DNA from: Streptomyces sp. AC550_RSS872 | GTDB taxonomy: Bacteria; Actinomycetota; Actinomycetes; Streptomycetales; Streptomycetaceae | Length of the DNA: 64,000 nucleotides | Reading direction: 5' to 3' | NCBI RefSeq assembly: GCF_019049285.1 | Contig: NZ_JAGMUL010000028.1 | Coordinates: 163,664 to 227,663 of the forward strand | Part shown: one piece after another, positions 17,551 through 27,700 of the stretch | Numbering within the stretch: the first letter of the stretch is position 1 | How the letters are laid out: the number at the start of each line of letters is the position of its first letter | The notes under the pieces: generated by a model | The model's input: only the letters and a program-made list of their open reading frames with translations | What the model was told of the DNA's origin: nothing | The model's database searches: none | Program-made: the position numbers and the translations under genes

Positions 17551-18153
17551 ATGAACGATCGCATGGTGTGGATCGACTGCGAGATGACCGGCCTCTCGCT
17601 GTCCGACGACGCGCTCATCGAGGTTGCCGCCCTCGTCACCGACTCCGAGCTGAACGTCCTCGGTGAAGGAGTGGACATCGTCATCCGCCCGCCGGACTCG
17701 GCGCTGGAGACGATGCCGGAGGTGGTGCGTCAGATGCACACCGCGTCCGGCCTCCTCGACGAGCTGGCCGGCGGCACGACCCTGGCGGACGCCGAGGAGC
17801 AGGTGCTGACGTATGTGCGCGAGCACGTGAAGGAGCCCGGCAAGGCGCCGCTGTGCGGCAACTCCGTGGGCACCGACCGCGGATTCCTGCTGCGCGACAT
17901 GCCGACGCTGGAGGACTACCTCCACTACCGCATCGTCGACGTCTCCTCGATCAAGGAACTCGCCCGGCGTTGGTACCCGCGTGCCTACTTCAACAGCCCG
18001 GAGAAGAACGGCAACCACCGCGCCCTCGCCGACATCCGCGAGTCCATCGCCGAACTCCGCTACTACCGCGAGGCCGTCTTCGTACCGCAGCCCGGCCCGG
18101 ACTCGGACACCGCGAAGTCGATCGCCGCGAAGCACGTTCTGCCTGCTCAGTAG
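17551..18153 (+). CDS. ornA: Oligoribonuclease
   Basis: A 200-aa DEDDh 3'-5' exoribonuclease that degrades 2-5-nt RNAs and the c-di-GMP breakdown product pGpG. ExoI motif D-C-E-M-T-G is at residues 9-14 (Asp9, Glu11). The S-V-G-T-D-R motif is ExoII, and H-R-A-L-A-D carries the ExoIII histidine and aspartate. Length is normal for Orn. It follows adpA as in S. coelicolor and S. griseus, where ornA mutants are developmentally impaired. Its link to c-di-GMP turnover is of interest because a c-di-GMP enzyme gene (46186) is also in the window. Confidence 0.96.
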   Translation: MNDRMVWIDCEMTGLSLSDDALIEVAALVTDSELNVLGEGVDIVIRPPDSALETMPEVVRQMHTASGLLDELAGGTTLADAEEQVLTYVREHVKEPGKAPLCGNSVGTDRGFLLRDMPTLEDYLHYRIVDVSSIKELARRWYPRAYFNSPEKNGNHRALADIRESIAELRYYREAVFVPQPGPDSDTAKSIAAKHVLPAQ

Positions 18154-18260
18154 GGAGGTGAGGGGTGCTGCGGGGGGCGCCGCGGAATGTGTGCGCGAGC
18201 ACCCCTTCGGACCCTGTACACTTTTTCTCGGCCGGTCGGGGAAACCCAAAGCCGGTCATG

Positions 18261-18333
18261 GTGGGTGTAGCTCAGCTGGTAGAGCACCTGGTTGTGGTCC
18301 AGGATGCCGCGGGTTCGAGTCCCGTCACTCACC
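18261..18333 (+). tRNA. tRNA-His (GTG)
   Basis: Cloverleaf with a 7-bp acceptor stem (18261-18267 with 18326-18332), D arm, anticodon stem enclosing TTGTGGT (anticodon GTG), and GGTTCGAGTCC T arm. A G at 18260 can serve as the extra G-1 opposite C73, the tRNA-His identity element. CCA is not encoded. Confidence 0.97.
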
Positions 18334-18339
18334 CTCGGT

Positions 18340-18379
18340 CTTCAGCCGGTGACTTCGGAAACGAAGTCACCGGCTGAAG
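18340..18379 (+). terminator. Strong Rho-independent terminator after tRNA-His
   Basis: An 18-bp perfect stem (18340-18357 with 18362-18379) and a GAAA tetraloop followed by CTTTTTCC. Confidence 0.95.
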
Positions 18380-18406
18380 CTTTTTCCGCCGATGAGGCGT
18401 GGTCGG

Positions 18407-19462
18407 TCACGACGACGCCCGCGTCGCCAACTCGGTGGCCAACACCACCTGCGCCCGCTCCAGACCCCGCGACATCGCCGGGCGGCGGTCCGCGATCTCG
18501 GTGAGGAGCAGGCCGATCATCCGGCGGCCCATCTCCTCGATCGGCTGGCGGACGCTGGTGAGGGGCGGGTCCATGTGGCGGGCGATGGCGGAGTCGTCGT
18601 AGCCGACCAACGCCACGTCGTCGGGGATACGACGGCCCGCCTCGCGCAGCACCTGGCGGGCGCCGGCCGCCGTCACGTCCGAGGCCGCGAACACCGCGTC
18701 GAGGTCGGGGCGGCGGGAGAGCAGTGACCGCATCGCCCGGCTGCCCCCCTCCTCGGTGAAGTCGCCCGGCTCGATCAGCAGGTCGTCCACGTCGTGGCCC
18801 GCATCGCGCAGGGCGTCGCGATAGCCGTCGACGCGGCGCTGGGCGCCGTAGACGTCGAGGCGGCCGGTGATGTGGGCGATCCTCGTGCGGCCGCGGGACA
18901 TCAGATGCTCGACGGCCGAGCGGGCGCCGCCGTAGTTGTCCGAGTCGACCGAGGTCAGGGTCTCCGCGGCGGAGCGGGGGCCGCTGATCACGGCCGGGAT
19001 CTCCAGTTGGGACAGCAGGTCCGGCAGCGGGTCGTCCGCGTGGACCGAGACCAGCAGGACGCCGTCGACGCGGTGGGCGGCCAGGTACTGGGCGAGGCGC
19101 CGCCGTTCCTTGTCGCTGCCCGCGAAGATCAGCAGCAGTTGCATCTCGGTGTCGGCGAGTTCGGCACCCACGCCCTTCAAGATGTCCGAGAAGTACGGTT
19201 CCGAGAAGAACCGCGTCTCCGGCTCGGGCACGACCAGCGCGATGGCGTCCGTGCGGTTCGCCGCCAGGGCGCGGGCCGCCGTGTTGGGGACGTAGCCGAG
19301 TTCCGCGACCGCCGCCTCCACCGCCGCGCGGGTCGCGTCGCTGACCCGGGGCGAGCCGTTGATCACGCGGGAGACGGTGCCCCGGCCCACGCCGGCACGG
19401 GCCGCCACCTCTTCGAGGGTGGGCCGACCGCCACTACGGCCCCGCGTTCCGTGGGTTGCCAT
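18407..19462 (-). CDS. cebR: CebR, LacI-family repressor of cellobiose/cellotriose uptake
   Basis: A 351-aa LacI-family repressor. The N-terminal HTH (about 14-60: T-L-E-E-V-A-A-R-A-G-V, T-V-S-R-V-I-N-G) is followed by the hinge helix (A-A-R-A-L-A) and a periplasmic-binding-like effector domain (about 70-340). It is divergent from cebEFG and bglC, the arrangement known for CebR of S. griseus, S. scabies and S. reticuli. Its predicted operator, a 14-bp palindrome, is in the shared intergenic region and again at bglC. Release by cellobiose/cellotriose is known for the family. Good SD before the ATG. Confidence 0.9.
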   Translation of the reverse strand: MATHGTRGRSGGRPTLEEVAARAGVGRGTVSRVINGSPRVSDATRAAVEAAVAELGYVPNTAARALAANRTDAIALVVPEPETRFFSEPYFSDILKGVGAELADTEMQLLLIFAGSDKERRRLAQYLAAHRVDGVLLVSVHADDPLPDLLSQLEIPAVISGPRSAAETLTSVDSDNYGGARSAVEHLMSRGRTRIAHITGRLDVYGAQRRVDGYRDALRDAGHDVDDLLIEPGDFTEEGGSRAMRSLLSRRPDLDAVFAASDVTAAGARQVLREAGRRIPDDVALVGYDDSAIARHMDPPLTSVRQPIEEMGRRMIGLLLTEIADRRPAMSRGLERAQVVLATELATRASS

Positions 19463-19545
19463 GGGCTCCGCCTTCCCGCCGTATCCTTGCCTGGCCCGGA
19501 ATCTAACAGTTCACGTGCCGCGCTGGTCGCCTCTGGGGCCTGCCG

Positions 19546-19612
19546 CCCCACCGCCCCCAGACCCCCGCTTCGGCCTGGACGGCCTCGTCCTCGATCGCCG
19601 GACAGGCTCAGC
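19546..19612. repeat. Streptomyces dispersed repeat fragment
   Basis: Contains CCCAGACCCCCGCTTCGGCC and CGTCCTCGATCGCCGGACAGG, a degenerate copy of the element at 49267-49362 and, inverted, at 17402-17503. Confidence 0.65.
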
Positions 19613-19707
19613 GGGTCAAGTTAACGTCCCGATAACTGAACGCATCTCTCCGCGTCGACGCCCTTGACACCCCTGTCCCGACCGACGACCCTTCAACTCA
19701 TCACCTG

Positions 19708-19721
19708 TGGGAGCGCTCCCA
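19708..19721. promoter_or_regulatory. CebR box before cebE
   Basis: The 14-mer TGGGAGCGCTCCCA is a perfect palindrome identical to the known CebR operator. It is 119 bp before the cebE ATG. Confidence 0.93.
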
Positions 19722-19839
19722 CAGTACCTGACACATACACATCCCGCACGTTCCCCGCCCGAGCCGCAGCGAGTACAACGAACGGGCCCAACAGTGCAGT
19801 TGGCCGGGGGGTCGGCACGTCAGGCAACAGGAGGACGCA

Positions 19840-21165
19840 ATGCGCACGAGTACCCGCGGGTCCCGCAGGCTGATGGCCCTCGCGGCCGTCGCCGCGCTGA
19901 CGACAGGGCTGCTCGCCGGCTGCGCCGAGGACTCGGACGACGGCCCTTCGAACGAGGGCGGTGGCAACGGCGGCGGTGGCAAGACCACCCTCACCATCGG
20001 CACCTTCGGCACCTTCGGCTACAAGCAGGCCGGCCTCTACGACGAGTACATGAAGCTCAACCCGGACATCAACATCAAGGAGAACGTCACCGTCCGCACC
20101 GACGTCTACTGGCCGAAGGTCCTCACCCGGCTACAGGCCGGGTCCGGTGCCGACGACATCCAGGCGATCGAGATCATGAACGTCACGGAGGCCGTGGAGA
20201 CGCAGGCCGACAGGTTCGTCGACCTCGGCAAGGAGGTCGACAAGTCGCAGTGGCTGGACTGGAAGAACGCCCAGGCCACCACCAAGGACGGCAAGCTGAT
20301 CGGGCTCGGCACCGACATCGGCCCGATGGCGATCTGCTACCGCAAGGACCTGTTCGACAAGGCCGGTCTGGAGACGGACCGCACCAAGCTCGCCGCGCAG
20401 TGGAAGGGCGACTGGGGCAAGTACGTCGACCTCGGCAAGCAGTACATGAAGAAGGCGCCCAGCGGCACCAAGTTCGTGGACTCGGCCTCCTCCGTCTACA
20501 ACGCGGCCCTCGGCGGCGAGCCCGAGCGCTACTACAAGACGGACGGCACCGTCGTCTGGGACAAGTCGGCGAGCGTCAAGAACGCCTGGGACGTCGCCAT
20601 GGACGTGGCGACCAGCGACATGTCGGCGAAGCTGAAGCAGTTCGACAAGCCGTGGGACCAGGGCCTCGCCAACGGCACCTTCGCCACCGTGGCCTGCCCG
20701 GCCTGGATGATCGGCAACATCCTGGCGAAGTCCGGTGACTCCGGCAAGGGCCAGTGGGACGTGGCGGCGGCGCCGAGCGCGTCCAACTGGGGCGGCTCCT
20801 TCCTCGGCGTGCCGACCTCGGGCAAGCACCAGAAGGAGGCCATCGCGCTGGCGAAGTGGCTGACCGCACCCGAGCAGCAGGCGAAGGTGTTCGCCAAGCA
20901 GGCCAGCTTCCCGTCGGCCCCGTCGGCGTACCCGAGCCTGAAGCCGGCGGCCGCCACCACCGAGTACTTCTCGAACGCGCCGATCACGCAGATCTTCTCC
21001 GACTCGGCGAAGACCATCCCGACCCAGTACTTCGGGATCAAGGACCAGGCGATCACCACCGCGCTGACCGACATCGGCATCCTCCAGGTCGAGCAGAAGG
21101 GCAAGAGCCCTGACGAGGGCTGGGACGCGGCGTCCGAGGAGATCAAGGACGTGCTCGGCCAGTGA
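19840..21165 (+). CDS. cebE: CebE, cello-oligosaccharide-binding lipoprotein
   Basis: A 441-aa solute-binding protein of ABC importer family 1. The signal peptide has R-R near residue 9 and a lipobox L-L-A-G-C with Cys28. A Gly/Ser/Asn-rich linker follows, then the type I sugar-binding fold. It captures cellobiose/cellotriose outside the membrane for CebFG; the ATPase is expected to be the shared MsiK encoded elsewhere, since no ATPase gene lies here. AGGAGG precedes the ATG. Its stop overlaps the cebF GTG (GTGA). Confidence 0.92.
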   Translation: MRTSTRGSRRLMALAAVAALTTGLLAGCAEDSDDGPSNEGGGNGGGGKTTLTIGTFGTFGYKQAGLYDEYMKLNPDINIKENVTVRTDVYWPKVLTRLQAGSGADDIQAIEIMNVTEAVETQADRFVDLGKEVDKSQWLDWKNAQATTKDGKLIGLGTDIGPMAICYRKDLFDKAGLETDRTKLAAQWKGDWGKYVDLGKQYMKKAPSGTKFVDSASSVYNAALGGEPERYYKTDGTVVWDKSASVKNAWDVAMDVATSDMSAKLKQFDKPWDQGLANGTFATVACPAWMIGNILAKSGDSGKGQWDVAAAPSASNWGGSFLGVPTSGKHQKEAIALAKWLTAPEQQAKVFAKQASFPSAPSAYPSLKPAAATTEYFSNAPITQIFSDSAKTIPTQYFGIKDQAITTALTDIGILQVEQKGKSPDEGWDAASEEIKDVLGQ

Positions 21166-22187
21166 CCAGCTCCAAGCAGGCCCTCGCGCACGCCGCGAGC
21201 GCCGACGCCGCGCCCGGTGACCAGCCGGGCGCGGCCGGCCGCGCTCAGGGTCGCGGTACACCCCCGCCGGGGAAGGACTCCTGGCGCAGCCGGCTGTACC
21301 GCTGGGACATGAAGGCGTCGCCGTACGCGTTCATCGCCCCCTTCTTCATCGTCTTCGGGGCCTTCTCGCTCGTCCCGCTGCTCTACACGGCCTGGTACTC
21401 GCTGCACAACGTCCAGCTGTCCAACCTGGACGGCCAGACCTGGACCGGCCTGGACAACTACCAGAACCTGTTGTCCTCGGACTTCTTCTGGAACGCGCTG
21501 TGGAACACGTTCACCATCGGCGTGATCTCCACGGTGCCGCAGCTGCTGATGGCGATCGGCCTGGCTCACCTGCTCAACTACAAGCTGCGCGGCTCGACCG
21601 TGTGGCGGGTCGTGATGCTCACCCCGTACGCCACCTCGGTGGCGGCGGCGACGCTGGTGTTCGTGCTGCTGTACTCGTGGGACGGCGGCATGATCAACTG
21701 GCTGCTGGAGTTCGTCGGGATCGATCCGGTCAACTGGCGTGAGTCCGACTGGGGTTCGCAGTTCGCGGTCTCCTCGATCGTGATCTGGCGCTGGACGGGC
21801 TACAACGCGCTGATCTATCTGGCGGCGATGCAGGCGATCCCGGCCGACCTCTACGAGTCCGCAGCGATCGACGGTGCCAGCCGCTGGCAGCAGTTCCTCC
21901 ATGTGACGATCCCGCAGCTGCGGCCGACGATCCTGTTCACGGTGGTCGTCTCCACGATCGGCGCGACCCAGCTCTTCGGTGAGCCGCTGCTGTTCGGCGG
22001 GGTGTCCGGTTCGAAGGGCGGCTCCGAGCACCAGTACCAGACGCTCGGTCTGTACATGTACGACCAGGGCTGGATCATCGGCAACCTCGGCAAGGCCTCC
22101 GCCATCGCCTGGTCGATGTTCCTGATCCTGCTGATCGTCGCCGTGATCCAACTGCTGGTCTCCCGACGGCTGAGGAAGTCCCAATGA
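21162..22187 (+). CDS. cebF: CebF, sugar ABC transporter permease
   Basis: A 341-aa MalF-type permease. A 45-residue polar N-terminus is followed by six transmembrane helices. The EAA loop that contacts the ATPase is at about residues 230-250 ([14 protein letters not shown]). The GTG start overlaps the cebE stop by 4 bp, and the stop overlaps the cebG ATG by 4 bp. With CebG it forms the cello-oligosaccharide channel. Confidence 0.92.
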   Translation: MTSSKQALAHAASADAAPGDQPGAAGRAQGRGTPPPGKDSWRSRLYRWDMKASPYAFIAPFFIVFGAFSLVPLLYTAWYSLHNVQLSNLDGQTWTGLDNYQNLLSSDFFWNALWNTFTIGVISTVPQLLMAIGLAHLLNYKLRGSTVWRVVMLTPYATSVAAATLVFVLLYSWDGGMINWLLEFVGIDPVNWRESDWGSQFAVSSIVIWRWTGYNALIYLAAMQAIPADLYESAAIDGASRWQQFLHVTIPQLRPTILFTVVVSTIGATQLFGEPLLFGGVSGSKGGSEHQYQTLGLYMYDQGWIIGNLGKASAIAWSMFLILLIVAVIQLLVSRRLRKSQ

Positions 22188-23095
22188 GCACAAGCGAACT
22201 GACGACTCCTCAGAAAGCGGAGGCGGCGAGGGCGCCGAAGCCGCGGCGCGACCGGCCCCGGGTGATGGGCGCCGGCAAGCAGCTGCACGCCGGCCCGCTC
22301 ACCTACGTCGTCCTGACCGTGTTCGCGCTGGTCTCGCTGGCGCCGCTGGTGTGGACGGCCATCGCGGCCTCGCGCACCGACCGGCGGCTCGCGGAGACCC
22401 CGCCGCCGCTGTGGTTCGGCGGGAACCTGTTCAAGAACATGGAGCGGGCGTGGGAGGAGGGCGGGCTCGGCACCGCGATGTTCAACACCACGTTCGTCGC
22501 GGCCACGATCACCATCAGCACGGTGGTGTTCGCCACCCTCGCCGGTTTCGCCTTCGCCAAGCTGCGGTTCCGGTTCTCCGGTCTGCTGCTGATGCTGACG
22601 ATCGGCACGATGATGGTCCCGCCGCAGCTGGCGGTCGTACCCCTGTATCTGTGGATGGCGGACCTCGGCTGGTCGAACCAGCTCCAGACGGTCATCCTGC
22701 CGACGCTGTGCACGGCCTTCGGTACGTTCTTCATGCGGCAGTACCTGCTCCAGGCACTGCCGACCGAGCTGATCGAGGCCGCGCGGGTGGACGGCGCGAG
22801 CAGTCTGCGGGTCGTCTGGCATGTGGTCTTCCCGGCGGCGCGGCCGGCGATGGCCGTCCTCGGCCTGCTGACCTTCGTGTTCGCCTGGAACGACTTCCTG
22901 TGGCCGATCATCGCCCTGAACCAGGAGAACCCGACCGTCCAGGTCGCCCTCAACTCCCTCGGCACCGGCTATGTCCCCGACCAGGCGGTGATCATGGCGG
23001 GCGCCCTGCTCGGCACGCTGCCCCTGTTGATCGCCTTCCTGCTGTTCGGCAAGCAGATCGTCGGCGGCATCATGCAGGGCGCGGTCAAGGGCTGA
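22184..23095 (+). CDS. cebG: CebG, sugar ABC transporter permease
   Basis: A 303-aa MalG-type permease with six transmembrane helices and the EAA loop E-A-A-R-V-D-G-A-S at about residue 195-205. A polar N-terminal tail of about 40 residues precedes helix 1. Last transport gene of the cebEFG operon; bglC follows after 143 bp with its own operator. Confidence 0.92.
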   Translation: MSTSELTTPQKAEAARAPKPRRDRPRVMGAGKQLHAGPLTYVVLTVFALVSLAPLVWTAIAASRTDRRLAETPPPLWFGGNLFKNMERAWEEGGLGTAMFNTTFVAATITISTVVFATLAGFAFAKLRFRFSGLLLMLTIGTMMVPPQLAVVPLYLWMADLGWSNQLQTVILPTLCTAFGTFFMRQYLLQALPTELIEAARVDGASSLRVVWHVVFPAARPAMAVLGLLTFVFAWNDFLWPIIALNQENPTVQVALNSLGTGYVPDQAVIMAGALLGTLPLLIAFLLFGKQIVGGIMQGAVKG

Positions 23096-23158
23096 CGCGC
23101 GCTCGTCCCGCTTCACCCGTACGGCCTTCGGGGGCCGGGTCACCGCCGCCTCGGCCCC

Positions 23159-23188
23159 TGCACCACCTTGCACCACCTTGCACCACCT
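23159..23188. repeat. Three tandem copies of a 10-bp unit (TGCACCACCT)
   Basis: Three perfect head-to-tail 10-mers between cebG and bglC, ending about 38 bp before the CebR box. Role unknown. Confidence 0.6.
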
Positions 23189-23225
23189 TCCCCCCTCCTA
23201 CCCCGTCGGTCTCCACGACCCCTTA

Positions 23226-23239
23226 TGGGAGCGCTTCCA
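23226..23239. promoter_or_regulatory. CebR box overlapping the bglC ribosome binding site and start codon
   Basis: TGGGAGCGCTTCCA differs from the perfect 14-bp CebR palindrome at one base. It contains the only plausible SD (GGGAGC), and its last A is the first base of the bglC ATG. Confidence 0.85.
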
Positions 23240-24669
23240 TGCCTGAACCCGTGTCCTCCGTGTCCTTTCCCCCCGCCTTCCTCTGGGGTGCGGCGACGTC
23301 CGCCTACCAGATCGAGGGGGCGGTGCGGGAGGACGGCCGTACCCCGTCGATCTGGGACACCTTCAGCCATACGCCGGGCAAGACGGCCGGCGGCGAGCAC
23401 GGTGACATCGCCGTCGACCACTACCACCGTTACCGCGACGACGTGGCGCTGATGGCCGAGCTCGGCCTGGGCGCGTACCGCTTCTCGATCTCCTGGTCGC
23501 GCGTCCAGCCGACGGGCCGGGGCCCGGCCGTGCAGCGGGGCCTGGACTTCTACCGCCGGCTCGTGGACGAGTTGCTGGCGAAGGGCATCAAGCCCGCCGT
23601 CACGCTCTACCACTGGGACCTGCCGCAGGAGTTGGAGGACGCGGGGGGCTGGCCGGAACGCGAGACGGCGTACCGGTTCGCCGAGTACGCGCAGATCGTC
23701 GGTGAGGCGCTCGGCGACCGTGTGGAGCAGTGGATCACGCTCAACGAGCCGTGGTGCAGCGCGTTCCTGGGCTACGGGTCGGGGGTGCACGCGCCCGGCC
23801 GTACGGAACCGGCGGCCTCGCTGCGTGCGGCCCACCATCTGAACCTGGCGCACGGCCTGGGCACCACGGCCCTGCGCTCGGTGATGCCGGCCCGCAACTC
23901 GGTGGCGCTCAGCCTCAACTCCTCCGTGGTGCGGCCGCTTTCGCAGGACCCGGCGGACCTGGCGGCGGCACGGAAGATCGACGACCTGGCCAACGGCGTC
24001 TTCCACGGCCCGATCCTGCACGGCTTGTACCCGGAGTCGCTGTACGCGGCGACAGAGCCGGTGACGGACTGGTCGTACGTCCTGGACGGCGACCTGGCCG
24101 CGATCAACCAGCCGTTGGACGCGCTGGGACTGAACTACTACAGCCCGTCGCTGGTCTCTGCGGCGAAGCCCGATGTCAGCGGCCCGAGGGCCGACGGCCA
24201 CGGGTCGAGCGAGTACTCGCCGTGGCCGGCCGCCGACGACGTCGCCTTCCACCAGACGCCGGGCGAGCGCACGGAGATGGGCTGGACGGTCGACCCGACC
24301 GGCCTGCACGAGCTGATCATGCGCTACACGCGGGAGGCTCCGGGTCTGCCGCTGTACATCACCGAGAACGGCGCGGCCTACGACGACAAGCCCGACGCCG
24401 ACGGCCGCGTCCACGACCCGGAGCGCATCGCCTATCTGCACGGCCACCTGCGCGCCGTCCGCCGCGCCATCGCCGACGGCGCCGATGTCCGCGGCTACTA
24501 CCTGTGGTCCCTGCTGGACAACTTCGAGTGGGCGTACGGCTACGAGAAGCGGTTCGGGGCGGTGTACGTCGACTACTCGACGCTTGAGCGGACGCCGAAG
24601 TCGAGTGCGTACTGGTACGGGAAGGCGGCGCGGACGGGGACGTTGCCGGCGGTGGAGACGGAGCTCTAG
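23239..24669 (+). CDS. bglC: BglC, intracellular beta-glucosidase (GH1)
   Basis: A 476-aa GH1 enzyme without signal peptide, so it hydrolyses imported cellobiose/cellotriose to glucose in the cytoplasm. The N-terminal F-x-W-G-x-A-T-x-x-x-Q-x-E-G motif is present. The acid/base Glu170 lies in T-L-N-E-P-W and the nucleophile Glu376 in I-T-E-N-G, both intact. Length is typical. The ATG follows GGGAGC, which is part of the CebR operator. BglC also tunes CebR by consuming its inducer in S. scabies. A long GC hairpin follows at 24683-24721. Confidence 0.95.
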   Translation: MPEPVSSVSFPPAFLWGAATSAYQIEGAVREDGRTPSIWDTFSHTPGKTAGGEHGDIAVDHYHRYRDDVALMAELGLGAYRFSISWSRVQPTGRGPAVQRGLDFYRRLVDELLAKGIKPAVTLYHWDLPQELEDAGGWPERETAYRFAEYAQIVGEALGDRVEQWITLNEPWCSAFLGYGSGVHAPGRTEPAASLRAAHHLNLAHGLGTTALRSVMPARNSVALSLNSSVVRPLSQDPADLAAARKIDDLANGVFHGPILHGLYPESLYAATEPVTDWSYVLDGDLAAINQPLDALGLNYYSPSLVSAAKPDVSGPRADGHGSSEYSPWPAADDVAFHQTPGERTEMGWTVDPTGLHELIMRYTREAPGLPLYITENGAAYDDKPDADGRVHDPERIAYLHGHLRAVRRAIADGADVRGYYLWSLLDNFEWAYGYEKRFGAVYVDYSTLERTPKSSAYWYGKAARTGTLPAVETEL

Positions 24670-24682
24670 CGGACTGCGGCAA

Positions 24683-24721
24683 CCGGGGCGCGGCACGGGG
24701 AGGGGGCGTGCCGCGCCCCGG
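24683..24721. terminator. GC-rich hairpin between bglC and the trypsin-STAND gene
   Basis: A 14-bp perfect stem (24683-24696 with 24708-24721) and 11-nt purine loop in the convergent space. No T-run, so it may act in both directions as a U-less terminator. Confidence 0.65.
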
Positions 24722-24765
24722 CGCGCGGACCGGCCGACCCGCTGGACGCGTGAAGGCAGGGACTC

Positions 24766-27700
24766 TCAGTCAGTGAGCTGCAGATGGGCAAAGACGACGT
24801 CCCGTACGCGCAGGGCCGCGTCGGGATCGATCGCGGCGAGCACCGGTACCGCGTGGTGCCAGCTCTCCGAAGTGAGGACCTCCGCGAGCAGGGCCCGTGC
24901 GCGCGGGAGGTCGGGGCCGCAGGGGGGTGGGAGGAGGAGGGTGGCCAGGCGGCGGGTGAGCAGGGTGATGTCGTACGGGTCGCGGAACGGAACCGGCGCA
25001 CGGTCGGCGGGCAGCAGGGCGGCGTAGGCGGCGAGCTGGGCGAGGGCGTCCGCGCGCTGCTCCGCGTCCTCTTCGCGCCGGGCCGTGGTCCGGGCCGCTT
25101 CGTGGTCGCCGAGCGCGGCGTAGGCAAGGGCCGCTCCGCCTCGTGCCCGCGGGCCGCGCAACGACAGCCGCCCGTCCTGCGACACCACGGCGTCGAGGCG
25201 GCTTCGGGCGGCGGCCGGGGACGTCGCGGCGGTCAGCAGACTGAGCACCACCTCGCTGCTGGTCGGCCGGTTCCCGTCGTGGTCCTCGTCCACGGCGTCC
25301 AGCAGTTGCCCGAGCCGTGTACCGCGTTCGCGGTCGTGGAGCCCGACGGCGGCGAGAAGGTGTGCGACCAGCAGCACGGGGTCATCGCGCACACCGTGCA
25401 GTACGTCGTCCACCAGTCGACCCGCCAGTTCGGGGTCGTGCGGCCACAGCCCCGCGGCGGCCTCCGCGCGGACATCACCACGCCCATGGGTCCGCGTTCT
25501 GTTCACTCGTACCAATTCCACAAGAACGCCCATGACGCGATCGGCCGCGCCGGCCCACCCAAGGGCCTGGACAGCAGGGGCCATGGAGGAGGGCAACGCC
25601 CAGCCGCCGGCGGCCTCGAGAGACATGTCGACGGCTCTCTCGGCGAGACGCAGCGCCCGGCCTGGATCGCTTCCCGCGACGGCCAGGGATACGGCGGCAA
25701 GGCCCCAGGCGTGCTCATCGGGCTCGTCGAGCACCGCCAGGAGTCGCTCCGCGTCATCGGGTCGTCCTGCCGTGGCGAGGGCGCCCGCCAAGACGGCGAG
25801 ACGTTCCTGAGCGACCCCGCGGACCGGCGCGGCCGTCGACTGGTGCCCGTGCTCCGCCGTGTGGAGGAGTTCCAGTGATCGCCTCGGGTCGTCGGCGGCG
25901 CAGTGGCAGGCGAGTACGGCGAGCGCTTCGGCGGCCTCCCACCATGAAGGGCCGTCCGGTGAGGAGTAGTCCTCGGTGAGCAGTGTGGCCACCAGCTGCT
26001 CGGCTGCACCGGCTCTCGCAAGGAGTCCGACGACTCGCTGGGTGGAGTCGTCGACGTCGCCGTCGAGAAAGCGGGCGTGCCGGGACCGTTCGAGTGCCGC
26101 CCATGCCTCGGCCGCCGCACCCTTGCGGGCCCAGCCTTCGGCCACCACCGACCAGGTGACCCCTTGAGCCCGCAGCGTGCCGGGATCGTTGACGGCCTGC
26201 GCCCACGCGAGCCGGTGGGCCTCCGTCGTCCGGTCCAGGGCCACGAGCGTGCAGACATCGCCGCAGGTCACCTCGGACCAGGCCGCGTCCGGGTACTCGT
26301 ACTCGCCCTGGGGCAGCGTCGCCCCGGCCAGCGAGGCCAGCCGCTCGGCCTCGCTGGGGCGCGTGTCCCGCAGGGCCTCGGCGGCGACCGCGTACAGGTT
26401 CTCGAAGTCACTTGAGTCGCGACGCCCGGCGAGCCCGGCCACCGAGCCGTAGATCCTCCTCGCGTCCTCGGGGAAGCCGCACGCCGAGCACGCCTCGGCG
26501 ATGCTCGCCAGAGCGCGCACGCGATCCGGGAGGAACTCGATCAGCTCGGCGGACTCCTCCGCCAGCCGGAGCAGACCGGCCGCGCCCGCCGGGTTCCGGA
26601 GCACGGCGGCGGTCGCGACCAGGGCCTTGACGAAGGTCTTGGCGCTCGGGCCGTCGTGCGGTCGGGGCCTTTCCCGGAACGCTTGCGGCACCTCTTCCTC
26701 GCGGCCCGCCAGTGCCAGAGCAGTCGCCCGCATGCCCCGCGCCACCATGTCAGGCGTGTCGAGGCGGGCCGGCACCGTCCCGGCCACCAACTCCTCTGCC
26801 AGCCCCAACCCCTCCGCCGCCAGGCCCGCCGCCCGCCGGTCGCCCGCCTGCGCCAGCACGCGGGCCACTGCGAGGACCGCCCGGGCGCGGTCCTCCGGCC
26901 GGAAGACACTGCGGGCCAGGCCGATGGCCTGCCGCACCCGGCCGAGTCGCGCGTGCACGGCCGGGATGTCCGGATGCAGCGACACGTTGCGCCGGGCCAC
27001 CAGATCCCCGGCCGCCGCGAGTGCCGCCGACGCCCCCAGGTCGTCGGGGTCGGCCCGCCGAACCGTCTCCCGCGCCGCCGCGATCTCGGCGAGGCACGCC
27101 GCGTCGCTCCCCGTCGCCTCGCGCAGCCGATCCCGACGCCGGGGATCGGTGGCGAGGTCGGTGGCCCGCCCTGTGTCCGCAAGGAGCGCGACCAGACGGC
27201 CGTACGGCTGGAGCAGATACAGGGGGGTGTCCTGCGGCCAGCCCCGACGCTCGTACGTCGCCGCCCACGCGTGCAACCTCTCCTGGTACGCGTCCACGTC
27301 AGGCCCGAGTTCCTGCTGGGCGGCGACGAGGAGTGTCTCGTGGGCGAAGAGGTAGCCGCGGCTGGTCGTGTACAGCGTCACGTCGGTCTCGGCGGAACTG
27401 CTGAAGCCGCTGCCACGCAGCCGCAGAATGCGTCCGAACACACTCCCCAGCCTCTGCCGCACCACATAACCGGGCTCGCCCGTCAGTTCACGCAGGTCCT
27501 CGACCGTGAGCGTGCCGCGCGCCGCGGTGAGCAGGCCGACCATGTCGCGCTCCAACCGGTCCCCGGCCAACGCCCGTTGGAGGTCGTACTTGGCCTCGTG
27601 CTCGGTGTGGCGGGCCGCTGCCGAGGTGGCGAGCTCCACTACCGGGCAGTGCCGCAGCGGGTGCCCCCCACCGACGTCCGACGGAATTCCGGGGCTCGGC

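Larger units (their letters stand above)
19463..19839. other. cebR-cebE divergent intergenic region
   Basis: 377 bp holding both promoters, the dispersed Streptomyces repeat at 19546-19612, and the CebR box at 19708-19721. No coding frame in it is convincing. Confidence 0.6.

Noticed and set aside
18147..18332. Reverse-strand frame over tRNA-His
   Set aside because: Antisense tRNA artefact with no ribosome binding site.
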